Part shown: positions 17,659-26,630 of the stretch, piece by piece
How positions within the stretch are numbered: the stretch's first letter is position 1
How the letters are laid out: each line of letters starts with the position of its first letter
Assembly (NCBI RefSeq): GCF_036195045.1
Contig: NZ_CP108100.1
Location: 3,844,001 to 3,908,000 of the forward strand
Length of the DNA stretch: 64,000 nt
Direction of reading: 5' to 3'
From: Streptomyces sp. NBC_00236
GTDB taxonomy: Bacteria; Actinomycetota; Actinomycetes; Streptomycetales; Streptomycetaceae
Position numbers and translations under genes: made by a program
Notes under the pieces: generated by a model
Databases searched by the model: none
What the model saw: the letters and a program-made list of their open reading frames with translations, nothing else
What the model was told of the DNA's origin: nothing

Positions 17659-18968
17659 GTCTGCTCCCCAGCGGCTTCCGCGGGCGCGTCGGACGGGGCG
17701 GACTGCACGGGAATGAAGGCGGTGACCTCGTAACCGCCTTCCGCGGTCGTCTCCGCCGTCATCTCACCGTTCAGCATCGCCACCCGCTCCCGCATGCCCG
17801 TGATCCCGTGCCCGGCACCGGGCGAGGGCTTCGCCGGGGCGGTCGGCGGACCGTTGACGACGCGCAGCCCCAGACCGCCCAGCACATAGCCGATCTCGAC
17901 CTTGGCGGTGGCGCCCGGCGCATGCCGCAGGCTGTTGCTGAGAGCTTCCTGGATGATCCGGTACGCCGACAGCTCGACGCCCTGCGGCAGCTCGCGCACC
18001 GCACCGGTCACGGTCTTCTCCGTCGGCAGTCCGGCCTCGCCGACATTGGCGAGGAGCCCGTCCAGTTCGGCCAGGGTGGGCTGCGGGGCGTCCGGCGCCT
18101 CGTAGTCCTCGGCCCGCACGACGCCGAGCACCCGGCGCAGTTCGGTGAGGGCCGCGACGGCGTTCTCCCGGATCGTGAGGAAGGCCTGCTCCAGCTCGGG
18201 CGGCGGGTTCTCCACCCGGTAAGGGGCGGCCTCGGCCTGGATCGCGACGACCGACATGTGGTGGGCGACCACGTCGTGCAGTTCACGGGCGATGGTGGTG
18301 CGCTCCTCCAGCAGCGTGCGCCGGTCGCGCTCGACGGCGGTGACGGTGCGCTGCACGGTGACCTCGCGCTCCGCCTCCCGGCGGATCTGCACCACGCTCA
18401 CCAGCAGCAGCGCGAACGCGGAGACCACCGCCATGGCCGCGGTGGACGGCGCGGAGGCCCAGCCGCCGACGTTCTCCAGGAGCGTGCCGAACAGCACGGT
18501 CAGGCCCCACATCCAGGCCGCGGTGCGCGGCCTGGTCCGCGCCGCGACGACGGACAGCACCATCAGATGGGCGAAGAAGGTGCTCGGCCCCCACGGCCCG
18601 TCATCGCCACCGACGATCATGCTCAGCGGAATGAGCGCCATCGACATCCAGAACGCCCCGACCGGCCTGACCAGCGTCATCGCGACACAGACGGCGGGCA
18701 GCAGCCCCGAGACGAGGACACCGGCGTTGCCGGTGATGGAGAACCCCATCATGAAGGCGAACAGGGCGGCCGCCAGGACCACCGCGTGTGGAGTCCACTC
18801 GGCACGCGCCCGCAGCCGCTCCGACAGCCTCCGGGTCAGTACCCCGTCGGTCCGCATAGGCCCCAGCGGGCGGTAGGCGAACGCGTCGTGGATGAGGTCC
18901 TGGCGCAGGCCGCCTATCGCCCCTGCGGCCACCCGGAGCTCCGGGCTTCTGGTCTTGGTCTCGGTCAC
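17655..18968 (-). CDS. Sensor histidine kinase (HisKA_3 type)
   Basis: A 437-residue membrane kinase. Four to six hydrophobic segments (about 55-190) form the sensor; the dimerisation helix carries the phospho-acceptor His in ARELHDVVAHHMS (about residue 239). The HATPase part has 'EALSNSLRHAPGA' (N box) and GHGITGMRER (G box). Stop overlaps the response regulator start, so the pair forms a standard two-component operon. The signal is unknown; the short extracytoplasmic loops suggest membrane sensing. Confidence 0.92.
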   Translation of the reverse strand: MTETKTRSPELRVAAGAIGGLRQDLIHDAFAYRPLGPMRTDGVLTRRLSERLRARAEWTPHAVVLAAALFAFMMGFSITGNAGVLVSGLLPAVCVAMTLVRPVGAFWMSMALIPLSMIVGGDDGPWGPSTFFAHLMVLSVVAARTRPRTAAWMWGLTVLFGTLLENVGGWASAPSTAAMAVVSAFALLLVSVVQIRREAEREVTVQRTVTAVERDRRTLLEERTTIARELHDVVAHHMSVVAIQAEAAPYRVENPPPELEQAFLTIRENAVAALTELRRVLGVVRAEDYEAPDAPQPTLAELDGLLANVGEAGLPTEKTVTGAVRELPQGVELSAYRIIQEALSNSLRHAPGATAKVEIGYVLGGLGLRVVNGPPTAPAKPSPGAGHGITGMRERVAMLNGEMTAETTAEGGYEVTAFIPVQSAPSDAPAEAAGEQT

Positions 18969-19077
18969 GCTTCCACGGTAGGGGGCACGGCGCCCCCGGT
19001 CGTCAGCAGTGATACGGATCCTGAGCCGTCCGTCGCAAGGACTACGCGGGTCCGTCCCCTGCGCCGCGGCGCACGCC

Positions 19078-19953
19078 CTACCAGGCCAGCTGGGCGATCT
19101 CCTCGGCGACCACCGCGCACGCGTCGGCCGCCGGGTCGATCAGCGGGAAGTGCCCGACGTCCGGCAGCAGCGTCAGCCCCACCATCTCGCCCTCCTTCGC
19201 CGCCGCGTCGACGAAGGCCTCCGAGACGGCCGGCGGCACGGTGAGGTCGGTGGTGCCCTGCACCACCGCCGTGGCGATGCCGGTGGGCAGCAGCAGGGCC
19301 GGGTCGGCGTGCGCGGCGCGCTCGGTGAAGTCCTCCGCGCGCCCCAGGAACTGCCCCACCGCGCCGGAGCACACATCCAGCCCGACGGCCGAGGCGAAGT
19401 CCGCGATCGGGGCGAGCGCGACCACTCCGCGCAGCGCCGGCGCACGCGGCAGCCGCCACGGCGAGCCCTCCGGCAGAACATGCCGGGCAGCCGCCCACAG
19501 GGCCAGCTGCCCGCCCGCGGAGTGCCCCGTGACGACGATCCGCCGGGCGTCCGCCGACGGCATGTGGAGCGCCAGGAGCTCCGGCAGCGCATCCATCGCC
19601 GCCGCGACGTCGTCGAAGGTCTCCGGCCAGCGCCCGGCGACGGGGCCCGATCCGCGCTGCTGCGGGAGCTCGCTGCCGCGCCGGTACTCGACACTGGCGA
19701 CGGCGAACCCGCGCCGGGCCAGGAAGTCCGCGAACGGCGACAGGTGGAGCCGGTCGTACGGTGCCCGCCAGGCCCCGCCGTGCAGGACGACCACGAGGGG
19801 GGCGCCGGCCCGCCCGTCGCGCGGGGCGTAGAAGTCGATCACCTGGTCCGGGTGGCTGCCGTAGGCGGCGGAGACATCGGGGGCGACCTCCGGATGCGAG
19901 AACGCCGACTCGGTCTCGGCTGCGTCCTGATCACGCGCGGCAGAATCCGACAT
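19078..19953 (-). CDS. Alpha/beta hydrolase, possibly arylformamidase
   Basis: A 291-residue hydrolase. The oxyanion motif HGGAWR (about residue 59), nucleophile elbow GHSAGG (about residue 145), an acid in 'GTTDLTVPP' and His in 'DVGHFPLID' make a complete triad. HGG-x-W is the pattern of kynurenine formamidases and related esterases. Tryptophan dioxygenase and kynureninase lie about 3 kb away on the same strand, and no other formamidase gene is seen between, so a role in hydrolysing N-formylkynurenine is a reasonable inference. A general esterase is the alternative. Confidence 0.7.
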   Translation of the reverse strand: MSDSAARDQDAAETESAFSHPEVAPDVSAAYGSHPDQVIDFYAPRDGRAGAPLVVVLHGGAWRAPYDRLHLSPFADFLARRGFAVASVEYRRGSELPQQRGSGPVAGRWPETFDDVAAAMDALPELLALHMPSADARRIVVTGHSAGGQLALWAAARHVLPEGSPWRLPRAPALRGVVALAPIADFASAVGLDVCSGAVGQFLGRAEDFTERAAHADPALLLPTGIATAVVQGTTDLTVPPAVSEAFVDAAAKEGEMVGLTLLPDVGHFPLIDPAADACAVVAEEIAQLAW

Positions 19954-20052
19954 GCTGCTCCAACCGTCCCTGTGCCATGGTCAACTGGCTTGACCTGCGG
20001 GGACGGTATCAGTACGGAGGCGTCCCGCTCCCCGGCGGCGGGTGATCCCGCG

Positions 20053-20428
20053 TCAGGGGCGGCCGAGCCGGGAGTAGTAGTCGCCGTACAGCCCGTCCCG
20101 GAGATCACCGAAGAAGTAGACCCAGGGACTCTCCCTGGACTCCTCCGCGGAGAAGACCACCGGGTCGACGCGTTCGAACTCGTCCTGTATCCCGTCGGCG
20201 AACCGGGCCAGCTCGGCGTACCGCGCGCTCTGGTCGCCGCCGGCCCACTCGCGGTCCACCTTCAGCACCCGCCGGCGCAGCAGTTCCAGCAGGTGCCGGA
20301 GCGAGGAGAGGTCGGTGTGCACCGGGCGCAGGTCCCCCTCGAAGAGCTCCAACTCGTCGGGGAGGGCGTACACCGTGCCGTCGTCGAGGCCGAGGAAGAA
20401 GTACCAGCCGTCAACTGACTCGGCTCTG
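20053..20428 (-). pseudogene. C-terminal part of a possibly SUKH-like protein, split by the TnpB element
   Basis: The frame 'RAESVDGWYFFLGLDDGTVYALPDE' through '...YGDYYSRLGRP' (about 125 residues) has no start of its own; an open frame runs upstream into the mobile element. Joined in frame with the fragment at 21921-22225 it rebuilds a 226-residue protein. The rebuilt protein has the alternating hydrophobic strands and a 'LSSLRHLLELL' helix, which somewhat recall SUKH-4-type proteins. The family assignment is tentative. The gene is broken in this strain. Confidence 0.6.
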
Positions 20429-20531
20429 AAGGGACCGAGCTTGGAGGCTGAGTCCTTGTCAGGGCGTTGCTTATGCTCCCGACTACCCTCTACGGCAGGG
20501 CGGTCACGGGGCACATTCACCGGTCGCCGCG

Positions 20532-21692
20532 TTATGCGGGGGCCGGGTCGGGCATGTTGACGAATACCCACGCCGAGCGTGCGCGGTCGCGCACGTTGAC
20601 CCCGGCGACGTGGTCGGCGGGCCCAGCGAGGCCGCACCGCCGACAGGAGAAATGGTCACGAGTGGGCCGGTTGGCCCGTTCGGTGTTCCCGCAGCGCGGG
20701 CAGCGCTGCGAGGTGTAGGCCGGATCCACCTCCAGGTAGGGCACCCCGGCGCGGCGCGCCTTGTATGCGATGAAGGTGCCGAGTTGGTGGAAGGGCCAGG
20801 AGGACAGTCGTGCTCGTTGGTCGCGTCGAACCGTGACCCGCTCGCGGATGCCCCTCAGTTCTTCCAGAGCAATGCCGCGTTCGGTGCGTAGGGCGACAGC
20901 AACGACTGTCTTGGCGATCTTGTGGTTGATGTGCGTGGCGTGCCGGGCCTCCCGGCGCGCCCGCTTCTTCAGCAGCTGCTTGGAGGACCGTGTCCCTTTG
21001 GCCTGGATCTCGGCCTTCTTGCGTGCCTGCCACCTGCGGTATCGGCCAAGGCGGCGCCCGGAGTGGTTGTCGCCGTCGCTGGTGGTGGCGAGGTTGACGA
21101 TACCGCGGTCCACTCCGATCCAGCCCTTGGGCTCGAACACCTCCGGCTCGGGGATGTCGATGGTGGCGACCAAGAACAGCTTTCCGTCCCGCTGGACCAG
21201 GTCGGACTCACCCTGGCGGTGCTCGGCGAGCTGCTTGAGCGCCCCGGCCGAACAGGCGAAGCGGATGTTCTTGATCCGGCCCGCGAGCGTCCAGATCGAC
21301 ACCGTCCGCGCGTCGTAGTTCCACGACAGACACCGGTCGTCGTACGTGTGCGCCGCATCCGGCCGGAACACGATCGGCTTGGACTGCGCCCTCACGCGCC
21401 GCTTCGAGCCCGCAGCGCCGAGGTTTCCGGCCTTGATGCCGGCCCGCAGCGCCTGGTAGGCGTCCGCGACCCGCTTGATCACATGCTGCGCAGCCTGGGC
21501 ACCGAACCCCCGGCCCTTCAACTCGCCGTAGCACAGCCCCCGCAGCTCACGGACCGATCCCTTCAACCCGAAATGCCGGTAGGAGACCTCCGACACCCAA
21601 CAGGCCGCCTCGTTCGCCGCGCGCAGGGTCGACTCGACAGCCGACGCCTGCACGGCATCCGGCACGAGCTTGACCTGCACCACGAGCTTCAT
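20532..21692 (-). CDS. tnpB: TnpB RNA-guided endonuclease (IS200/IS605)
   Basis: A 386-residue protein from ATG 21692 (another ATG lies 10 codons upstream). RuvC acidic residues: Asp195 in GVDRGIVNLA, Glu277/278 in IALEEL, and Asp360 in ADHVAGVNV. The Cys4 zinc ribbon is CPRCG (331, 334) with CRRCG (350, 353). The N-terminal OrfB_IS605 wedge/REC region precedes. All catalytic residues are present, so it may be active. TnpB proteins cut DNA guided by an omega RNA transcribed from the 3' end of the element. No TnpA transposase is in this element, so mobility would depend on one elsewhere. Confidence 0.92.
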   Translation of the reverse strand: MKLVVQVKLVPDAVQASAVESTLRAANEAACWVSEVSYRHFGLKGSVRELRGLCYGELKGRGFGAQAAQHVIKRVADAYQALRAGIKAGNLGAAGSKRRVRAQSKPIVFRPDAAHTYDDRCLSWNYDARTVSIWTLAGRIKNIRFACSAGALKQLAEHRQGESDLVQRDGKLFLVATIDIPEPEVFEPKGWIGVDRGIVNLATTSDGDNHSGRRLGRYRRWQARKKAEIQAKGTRSSKQLLKKRARREARHATHINHKIAKTVVAVALRTERGIALEELRGIRERVTVRRDQRARLSSWPFHQLGTFIAYKARRAGVPYLEVDPAYTSQRCPRCGNTERANRPTRDHFSCRRCGLAGPADHVAGVNVRDRARSAWVFVNMPDPAPA

Positions 21693-21782
21693 ACCGATGA
21701 CCGTACAAACCCCACCGGACATGTGGGCGACTTCCGTAAACCAGTCCCACCTTCCAGCGAACCAGCGACCAACCGTTCGACC

Positions 21783-21901
21783 CCGGCGTTCTCCGGCTCC
21801 GCCGGACACCCCCTTCCGGGCGCTCCGCGCCCGGAAGACGCCGCGACGCTCCGCGTCGCAACCACAGGATGCGATTCCTCCCGGCGTGAACGCCCGGGAT
21901 C
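21783..21901. repeat. Cluster of subterminal hairpins at the element's 5' end
   Basis: Inverted repeats at 21813-21837 (a perfect 25-nt hairpin with arms CTTCCGGGCGC), 21843-21859 (arms GCGACGC and GCGTCGC) and 21873-21901 (arms around CCCGGCG/CGCCCGGG) lie between tnpB and the element edge, with a weaker one near 21783. Such imperfect palindromes are the substrates of TnpA in this family. Confidence 0.6.
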
Positions 21902-21920
21902 CCTCGCAAGATCACGCTGA

Positions 21921-22225
21921 ACGGCGCCGAAGAGCAGAATGGCGCCGAACTCCTCCTCGATGATCACCACCTCGTCGCCGAGGTCCACGACGGGGCCGCC
22001 GCCCTCGACCGCGCAGCCGTCGGCGGTCAGGGCCGGGGCCATCCAGAAGGGGCGCTGCGGAAAGCCGGTATCGCACAGTGCCCGGAGATCCTCCGGCCGG
22101 TGCACCACATCCGCGAGGACCTCCCGTGAGGCCCGTACCCAGCGGGCGCGGTCGCCGTCCTCGCCGTCACCGTCGATATCGAAGAGCACCTGGCGCAACT
22201 CCCTGCCCGTCGGCTGTCCTTGCAC
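21921..22225 (-). pseudogene. N-terminal part of the split, possibly SUKH-like gene
   Basis: From GTG 22225 the frame reads about 101 residues ('MQGQPTGRELRQVLFDIDGD' to 'FGAILLFGAV') and then runs into the element. It is the 5' half of the gene whose 3' half is at 20053-20428. The strand pattern 'VVDLGDEVVIIEEEFGAILLF' continues naturally into 'RAESVDGWYFF' once the element is removed. It lies between the alpha/beta hydrolase and kynureninase genes, all on the same strand. Confidence 0.6.
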
Positions 22226-22304
22226 CCCATTGTGGTGCGCGCACGACAGCTCCCGGGCCCGTCCGGCGACCGGGGCGAGCCGGTCGCCGGACTGACCCGG
22301 CAGC

Positions 22305-23510
22305 CTACGCCGCCGGAGCGGCGGAACCGGTCAACACGTCCGCGAGCACCCGCGCCGCACGTTCCGCGTCGGCGAACCCCACGTACAGCGGGGTGAAGCC
22401 GAACCGCAGCACGTCCGGCCGCCGCAGGTCCCCGACGACTCCGCGTGCGATGAGCGCGGCCATCACGGATTCGGCGTCCTCGCACCGCAGCGCGACCTGG
22501 CTGCCGCGTTCCGCGTGCGCGGCCGGGGTGACGGAGGTGACCCGGCCCTCGGGGGCGTACGCGGCGACGCACTCCAGGAAGAAGTCCGTCAGCGCCAGCG
22601 ACTTGGCCCGTACCGCGTCGATCCCGACGCCGTCCCAGACGTCGAGAGACGCCTCCAGGGCCAGCATGGACAGGATGTCGGGGGTCCCGACCCGGCCCCG
22701 GACGGCACCGTCCGCGGGTGCGTACCCGGGCGTCATCGCGAACGGGTCGGCGTGCGACGTCCATCCCGGCAGGGGCGAGTCGAAGGCCGCCTGGTGGCGC
22801 TCGGCGACGTACAGGTACGCGGGCGAACCGGGTCCGCCGTTGAGGTACTTGTACGTGCAGCCGACCGCCAGGTCCACCCCGTGGGCGTCCAGCCCGACGG
22901 GCAGCGCGCCCGCGCTGTGGCACAGGTCCCAGACGGCGACCGCGCCCGCGGCGTGCACCGCGGCGGTGAGGCCGGGCAGGTCGTGGAGCCGGCCGGAGCG
23001 GTAGTCGACGTGGTTGAGCAGCACGGCCGCGGTACGCGGGCCGAGCGCGCCCGGTACGTCGGCGGGAGCGACCGGCACGATCCGGTGGCCGGTCATCCGG
23101 GCCGCCGACGTGGCGATGTACCCGTCGGTGGGGAACGTGGAGGCGTCGACCAGGATCTCGTCGCGGCCCTCGGGGGCCAGCCGGGTCGCGGCGACGACGG
23201 CCTTGAAGACGTTCACGCTCGTCGAGTCGCCGACGACGATCCGGCCTGCCGCCGCACCCACGATCGGGGCGATGCGGTCACCGATCCGCTCCGGCGCGGT
23301 CCACCAGCCGCTCTCGTCCCAGGACCGGATGCGCAGCTCGCCCCACTCACGGGTGAGGACCTCCTGCAGCCGGGAGGGCACATGGCGGGGCAGCGCGCCG
23401 AGCGAGTTGCCGTCCAGGTAGACGGTGTCGTCGAGGGTGAAGAGCTTGCGCAGCGGTGCCAGTCCGTCCGCGGTGTCGAGCGCCTGTGCGCGCTCCTGGA
23501 GATCAGACAT
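22305..23510 (-). CDS. kynU: Kynureninase
   Basis: A 401-residue PLP enzyme that cleaves kynurenine to anthranilate and alanine. The PLP lysine is in GCTYKYLNGGPGSPAYLYV (about residue 225); 'VYLDGNSLGALPR' near the N-terminus and 'WDLCHSAGALPV' before the lysine are family landmarks. ATG 23510 overlaps the end of the tryptophan dioxygenase gene by 8 bp, so they are co-translated. Length is normal. Anthranilate may feed back to tryptophan or into antibiotic precursors. Confidence 0.95.
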   Translation of the reverse strand: MSDLQERAQALDTADGLAPLRKLFTLDDTVYLDGNSLGALPRHVPSRLQEVLTREWGELRIRSWDESGWWTAPERIGDRIAPIVGAAAGRIVVGDSTSVNVFKAVVAATRLAPEGRDEILVDASTFPTDGYIATSAARMTGHRIVPVAPADVPGALGPRTAAVLLNHVDYRSGRLHDLPGLTAAVHAAGAVAVWDLCHSAGALPVGLDAHGVDLAVGCTYKYLNGGPGSPAYLYVAERHQAAFDSPLPGWTSHADPFAMTPGYAPADGAVRGRVGTPDILSMLALEASLDVWDGVGIDAVRAKSLALTDFFLECVAAYAPEGRVTSVTPAAHAERGSQVALRCEDAESVMAALIARGVVGDLRRPDVLRFGFTPLYVGFADAERAARVLADVLTGSAAPAA

Positions 23511-24351
23511 GGCTGCGGGCCGTCCAGAGCTCGGGGAACACGTTCTTCGTGGCACGCTTCTCCAGCCAGGCGACGCCGGCGGAGCCACCGGTCCCGGTCT
23601 TGGAGCCCATGGCCCGCCGGGTGGCGACGAGGTGGTCGTTGCGCCATCGCCACACGAGCTCGCCCACGTCGGTGAGAGCCTCGCCGAGCCGGACCAGTTC
23701 GTCGTTCTGGTCGGGGTTGGCGTAGATCTCCGCCCACACGGCCTCGACCTCGCCCGACGGCTCGTACTTCAGGGCGAGGTCGCGGCCCAGCACCTCCTGC
23801 GGCACGGCGTAGCCGCGCCGGGCGAGCAGCGCGAGCGCCTCGTCGTACAGACCGGGTTCGCCGAGGGCCTTCTCCAGCTCCGCGTGGACGCGGGGCGCGC
23901 CCCGGTGCGGCACGAGCATGGACGCGGACTTGTCGCCGAGCAGGAACTCCATCCGCCGGTACATGGCCGACTGGAAACCGGAGCCCTCGCCGAGCGAGGA
24001 CCGGTAGGAGTTGAACTGGGCGGGGGTGAGCTGGGCGAGCGGGGTCCAGGAGGCGTTCAGCGCCTCCAGCTCGCGCAGGGAGCGCTTCAGCGCGTCCTGC
24101 GCGACGTCCAGCCGGTCCTCGCGCATCGCGTGCGCGGCGGTCTCCCACTCATGGACGATGACGGTGAACCACAGTTCCATGACCTGGGTGGTGACCAGGA
24201 AGACCATCTCGCCGGGGTCGTCCGAGCGGAGGTGCTGGAGGTGGGTCAGGACATCCGCCTGGACGTAGTCCTCGTACGGAGTCGTTCCCGCGAAGTCGAG
24301 GTGCGGGGTCTGCGCACCGGTGGCTTCGGGGTCGGGGGGAATCGTCGACAT
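23503..24351 (-). CDS. kynA: Tryptophan 2,3-dioxygenase
   Basis: A 282-residue heme dioxygenase producing N-formylkynurenine. ATG 24351 (GGAGA upstream) is preferred to a longer frame from 24396. Family landmarks include 'YEDYVQADVLTHLQHL' near residue 27, 'LVTTQVMELWFTVIVHEWE' near 55 and 'RMEFLLGDKSASML' mid-protein. First gene of the kynA-kynU unit, directly coupled to kynureninase. A strong hairpin upstream separates it from the previous gene. Confidence 0.94.
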   Translation of the reverse strand: MSTIPPDPEATGAQTPHLDFAGTTPYEDYVQADVLTHLQHLRSDDPGEMVFLVTTQVMELWFTVIVHEWETAAHAMREDRLDVAQDALKRSLRELEALNASWTPLAQLTPAQFNSYRSSLGEGSGFQSAMYRRMEFLLGDKSASMLVPHRGAPRVHAELEKALGEPGLYDEALALLARRGYAVPQEVLGRDLALKYEPSGEVEAVWAEIYANPDQNDELVRLGEALTDVGELVWRWRNDHLVATRRAMGSKTGTGGSAGVAWLEKRATKNVFPELWTARSHV

Positions 24352-24465
24352 TGCTGTCTCCTCGACACGAGCTTCCGGGTAGCGGTCCGCCCCCACCGTG
24401 AGGTGGTGGAGCTCCGGTCCCCTGCTCGCATCCTAAGCGGAGATCCGCAGGCCGCGACAGCCGCA

Positions 24466-24500
24466 CGGGCCCCGCGGACGACGATCGTCCACGGGGCCCG
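24466..24500 (-). terminator. Hairpin after the DUF3151 gene
   Basis: Arms CGGGCCCCG and CGGGGCCCG (24466-24474 with 24492-24500), extended by GGAC/GTCC after one mismatch, lie downstream of the minus-strand DUF3151 gene and upstream of kynA. Confidence 0.65.
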
Positions 24501-24551
24501 CAGGTGGGAGCGCCGGCTCCAGCGAGCCCGGCATGATCCCAACGAGAGGCC

Positions 24552-24965
24552 CTAGCCGAGCGTCTCGGCGGCGGTCGGCGAGGAGTCCCGGAGGAACGTC
24601 GAGCAGCGCTCGTACTCGTCCTGCTCACCGATCGACTGCGCGGCGCGCGCGAGGCCGTGCAGGGCGCGCAGGAAGCCGCGGTTCGGCTCGTGCTCGAACG
24701 GTACGGGGCCGTGGCCCTTCCAGCCGGCGCGGCGCAGGGCGTCCAGGCCGCGGTGGTAGCCGGTGCGGGCGTAGGCGTACGACTCGATGACCCGGCCGCC
24801 CTCGAACGCCTCGTCGGCGAGCTGTGCCCAGGCCAGCGAGGAGGTCGGGTACTTCGCCGCGACATCGGCGGGCGCGGTGCCGGCGGCGAGCAGTTCGCGC
24901 GGCTCCGGGTCGTCGGGCAGATGGGTCGGGGCAGGGCCCCCGAGCAGGTTCTCGTGGATCGACAT
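24552..24965 (-). CDS. DUF3151 family protein
   Basis: A 137-residue protein that matches the DUF3151 pattern common in actinobacteria: 'LLGGPAPTHLPDDPEP' near the N-terminus, then 'YPTSSLAWAQLADEAF', 'SYAYARTGYHRGLDALRR' and 'GWKGHGPVPFEHEPNRGFL'. Helical and cytosolic, with a TPR-like look. Members often sit near fba and this one is also close to it. ATG 24965. Function unknown. Confidence 0.88.
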   Translation of the reverse strand: MSIHENLLGGPAPTHLPDDPEPRELLAAGTAPADVAAKYPTSSLAWAQLADEAFEGGRVIESYAYARTGYHRGLDALRRAGWKGHGPVPFEHEPNRGFLRALHGLARAAQSIGEQDEYERCSTFLRDSSPTAAETLG

Positions 24966-25030
24966 GGGTTCAAGTGTGCCTGCCACCGGCGCCAACCGGG
25001 GCACCCGGTGCGCACAAGGCCGCGAAACGT

Positions 25031-26536
25031 CTAGGACCTGTCCGGGGCGGGCTCCAGCGGAGGGCTCGTGACGCCGCAGTGCATCGTGCACTCCGGCTGC
25101 GCGGTGTCCTGCACGGCGGCCGGCGGCGTACGCACGGTCGCCCATGCGATGACGGCGCCGAGGACCAGCAGCCCGGCGCACATCGGCATGGCCCGCCGGA
25201 AGGTCGCGGCGAACTCCCCGGCGTCCCGGTAGGCCTCGGGGCCCATCCCGGCGAGCAGCGGCAGGGCGGCGACCGCGATCAGTCCGGCTGCCCGGGCTGC
25301 GGCGTTGTTGATGCCGCTGGCGAGGCCTGCCCGGCCGGTGTCCACGGAGGCCAGGACGGTCGCGGTGAGGGGCGCCACGAGGGCCACCAGCCCGACGCCG
25401 AGAACGGCGACGGCGGGGAGGACGTCGGCCAGGTATCCGGTCACGGAGGCGGAACCCGGCCCCACGCGCAGCATCAGCAGCATTCCGCCGGCGGCGATCA
25501 GTGGACCGGCGGTGAGGGGGATGCGGGGGCCGATGCGCCGGCTCAGTTCGCCGGACCGGGCCGAGAACAGCAGCATCAGGACGGTGGTCGGCAGCAGGGC
25601 GGTACCCGCGCCGAGCGCCGAGTAGCCCGCTACGACCTGGAGCTGGATGGCGGAAAGGAAGAAGAAGCCGCCGAGGGCCGCGTACACGCAGAGGGTGACG
25701 ATGTTGACGGCGGTGAACTGCCGGGACGCGAACACCGACGGCGGGAGCATGGGATCCGGCCGCCGCCGCTCGACCTGGACGAACAGGGCGCCGAGCAGCA
25801 CCCCGACCACCGCCGCGCCGATCACGGCCGGAGAGGCCCCCTGTCCCGGCGCCTCGATCAGCGCATACGTCACCAGCGCGAGCGCGAGGGCGGCGAGGGC
25901 GGCCCCCAGGACGTCGAAGCGGCCGTGCTCGTAGGGATCCCGGGACTCCGGTACGTGGCGCAGGGCGACGGGCACGCAGACAGCGGCCAGCGGCAGGTTG
26001 AGCAGGAACACCCACCGCCAGCCCGGACCGTCGACGAGCCATCCTCCGACGAACGGCCCGACGGCGGCGCCGACCCCGCCGAGCCCCGACCACAACCCGA
26101 CCGCACGGGCCCGGTCGTCCGGGTGGAAGCTCGCCTGGATCAGGGCCAGCGACCCCGGGGTGAGCAGGGCGCCGCCGACCCCCTGGAGGGCGCGGGCGGC
26201 GATGAGCACCTCCGCGCTCGGCGCGAGCCCGCAGAGCAGCGAGGCGGCGGCGAACCACACCACGCCGACGACGAAGACCCGCCGCCGCCCGTACCGGTCA
26301 CCGAGCGCTCCCCCGAGGAGGATCAGCCCGGCCAGCGTCAGCATGTAGGCGTTGACGGTCCACTGGAGCGCGGCCAGTCCGGTGCCGAGGTCCTCGCCGA
26401 TACGGGGCAGGGCGACGTTGATGACGGTGGAGTCGAGCATGGCCATGCTCGACCCGAGCACGGTGGTGAGGACGACCCAGCGCCCGGCGGTGGAGGCGAC
26501 ACGGATGCCGCCGGGACCTGCTGAGCTCTCCGCCAT
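25031..26536 (-). CDS. MFS drug-exporter-type transporter (DHA2, 14-TM)
   Basis: A 501-residue membrane protein. Hydrophobic segments number about fourteen. Motif A is seen as 'GGALGDRYGRRRVF' (about residue 76) and motif C-like 'GPFVGGWLVDGPGWRWVFLLNLP' near 155. The EmrB/QacA group exports hydrophobic drugs by proton antiport. ATG 26536 precedes 'AESSAGPGG'. It stands alone between the DUF3151 and PatB genes; no regulator is adjacent and the substrate is unknown. Confidence 0.9.
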   Translation of the reverse strand: MAESSAGPGGIRVASTAGRWVVLTTVLGSSMAMLDSTVINVALPRIGEDLGTGLAALQWTVNAYMLTLAGLILLGGALGDRYGRRRVFVVGVVWFAAASLLCGLAPSAEVLIAARALQGVGGALLTPGSLALIQASFHPDDRARAVGLWSGLGGVGAAVGPFVGGWLVDGPGWRWVFLLNLPLAAVCVPVALRHVPESRDPYEHGRFDVLGAALAALALALVTYALIEAPGQGASPAVIGAAVVGVLLGALFVQVERRRPDPMLPPSVFASRQFTAVNIVTLCVYAALGGFFFLSAIQLQVVAGYSALGAGTALLPTTVLMLLFSARSGELSRRIGPRIPLTAGPLIAAGGMLLMLRVGPGSASVTGYLADVLPAVAVLGVGLVALVAPLTATVLASVDTGRAGLASGINNAAARAAGLIAVAALPLLAGMGPEAYRDAGEFAATFRRAMPMCAGLLVLGAVIAWATVRTPPAAVQDTAQPECTMHCGVTSPPLEPAPDRS

Positions 26537-26630
26537 GGCCCCAGCATCGCGCAATCGAGCCTCTCCGGCGATTGAGAAGCAGGGGTCCGGGGGCAGCTCC
26601 CCCGAAACGCACCCCACCCCCGCCCGGTCG

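Larger units (their letters stand above)
20426..21920 (-). mobile_element. TnpB-only IS200/IS605-type element inserted in a gene
   Basis: The element holds tnpB and no tnpA. Its 5' side (21693-21920) carries several subterminal hairpins, and the 3' side (20426-20531) continues beyond the tnpB stop. On the minus strand the word TTCAG occurs at both ends (21921-21917 and 20430-20426), as expected for IS605-type cleavage sites. No target duplication is seen. Rejoining at TTCAG leaves the host gene out of frame by one base, while removing 20429-21920 restores it, so the ends are known only to within a few bases. Confidence 0.7.
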
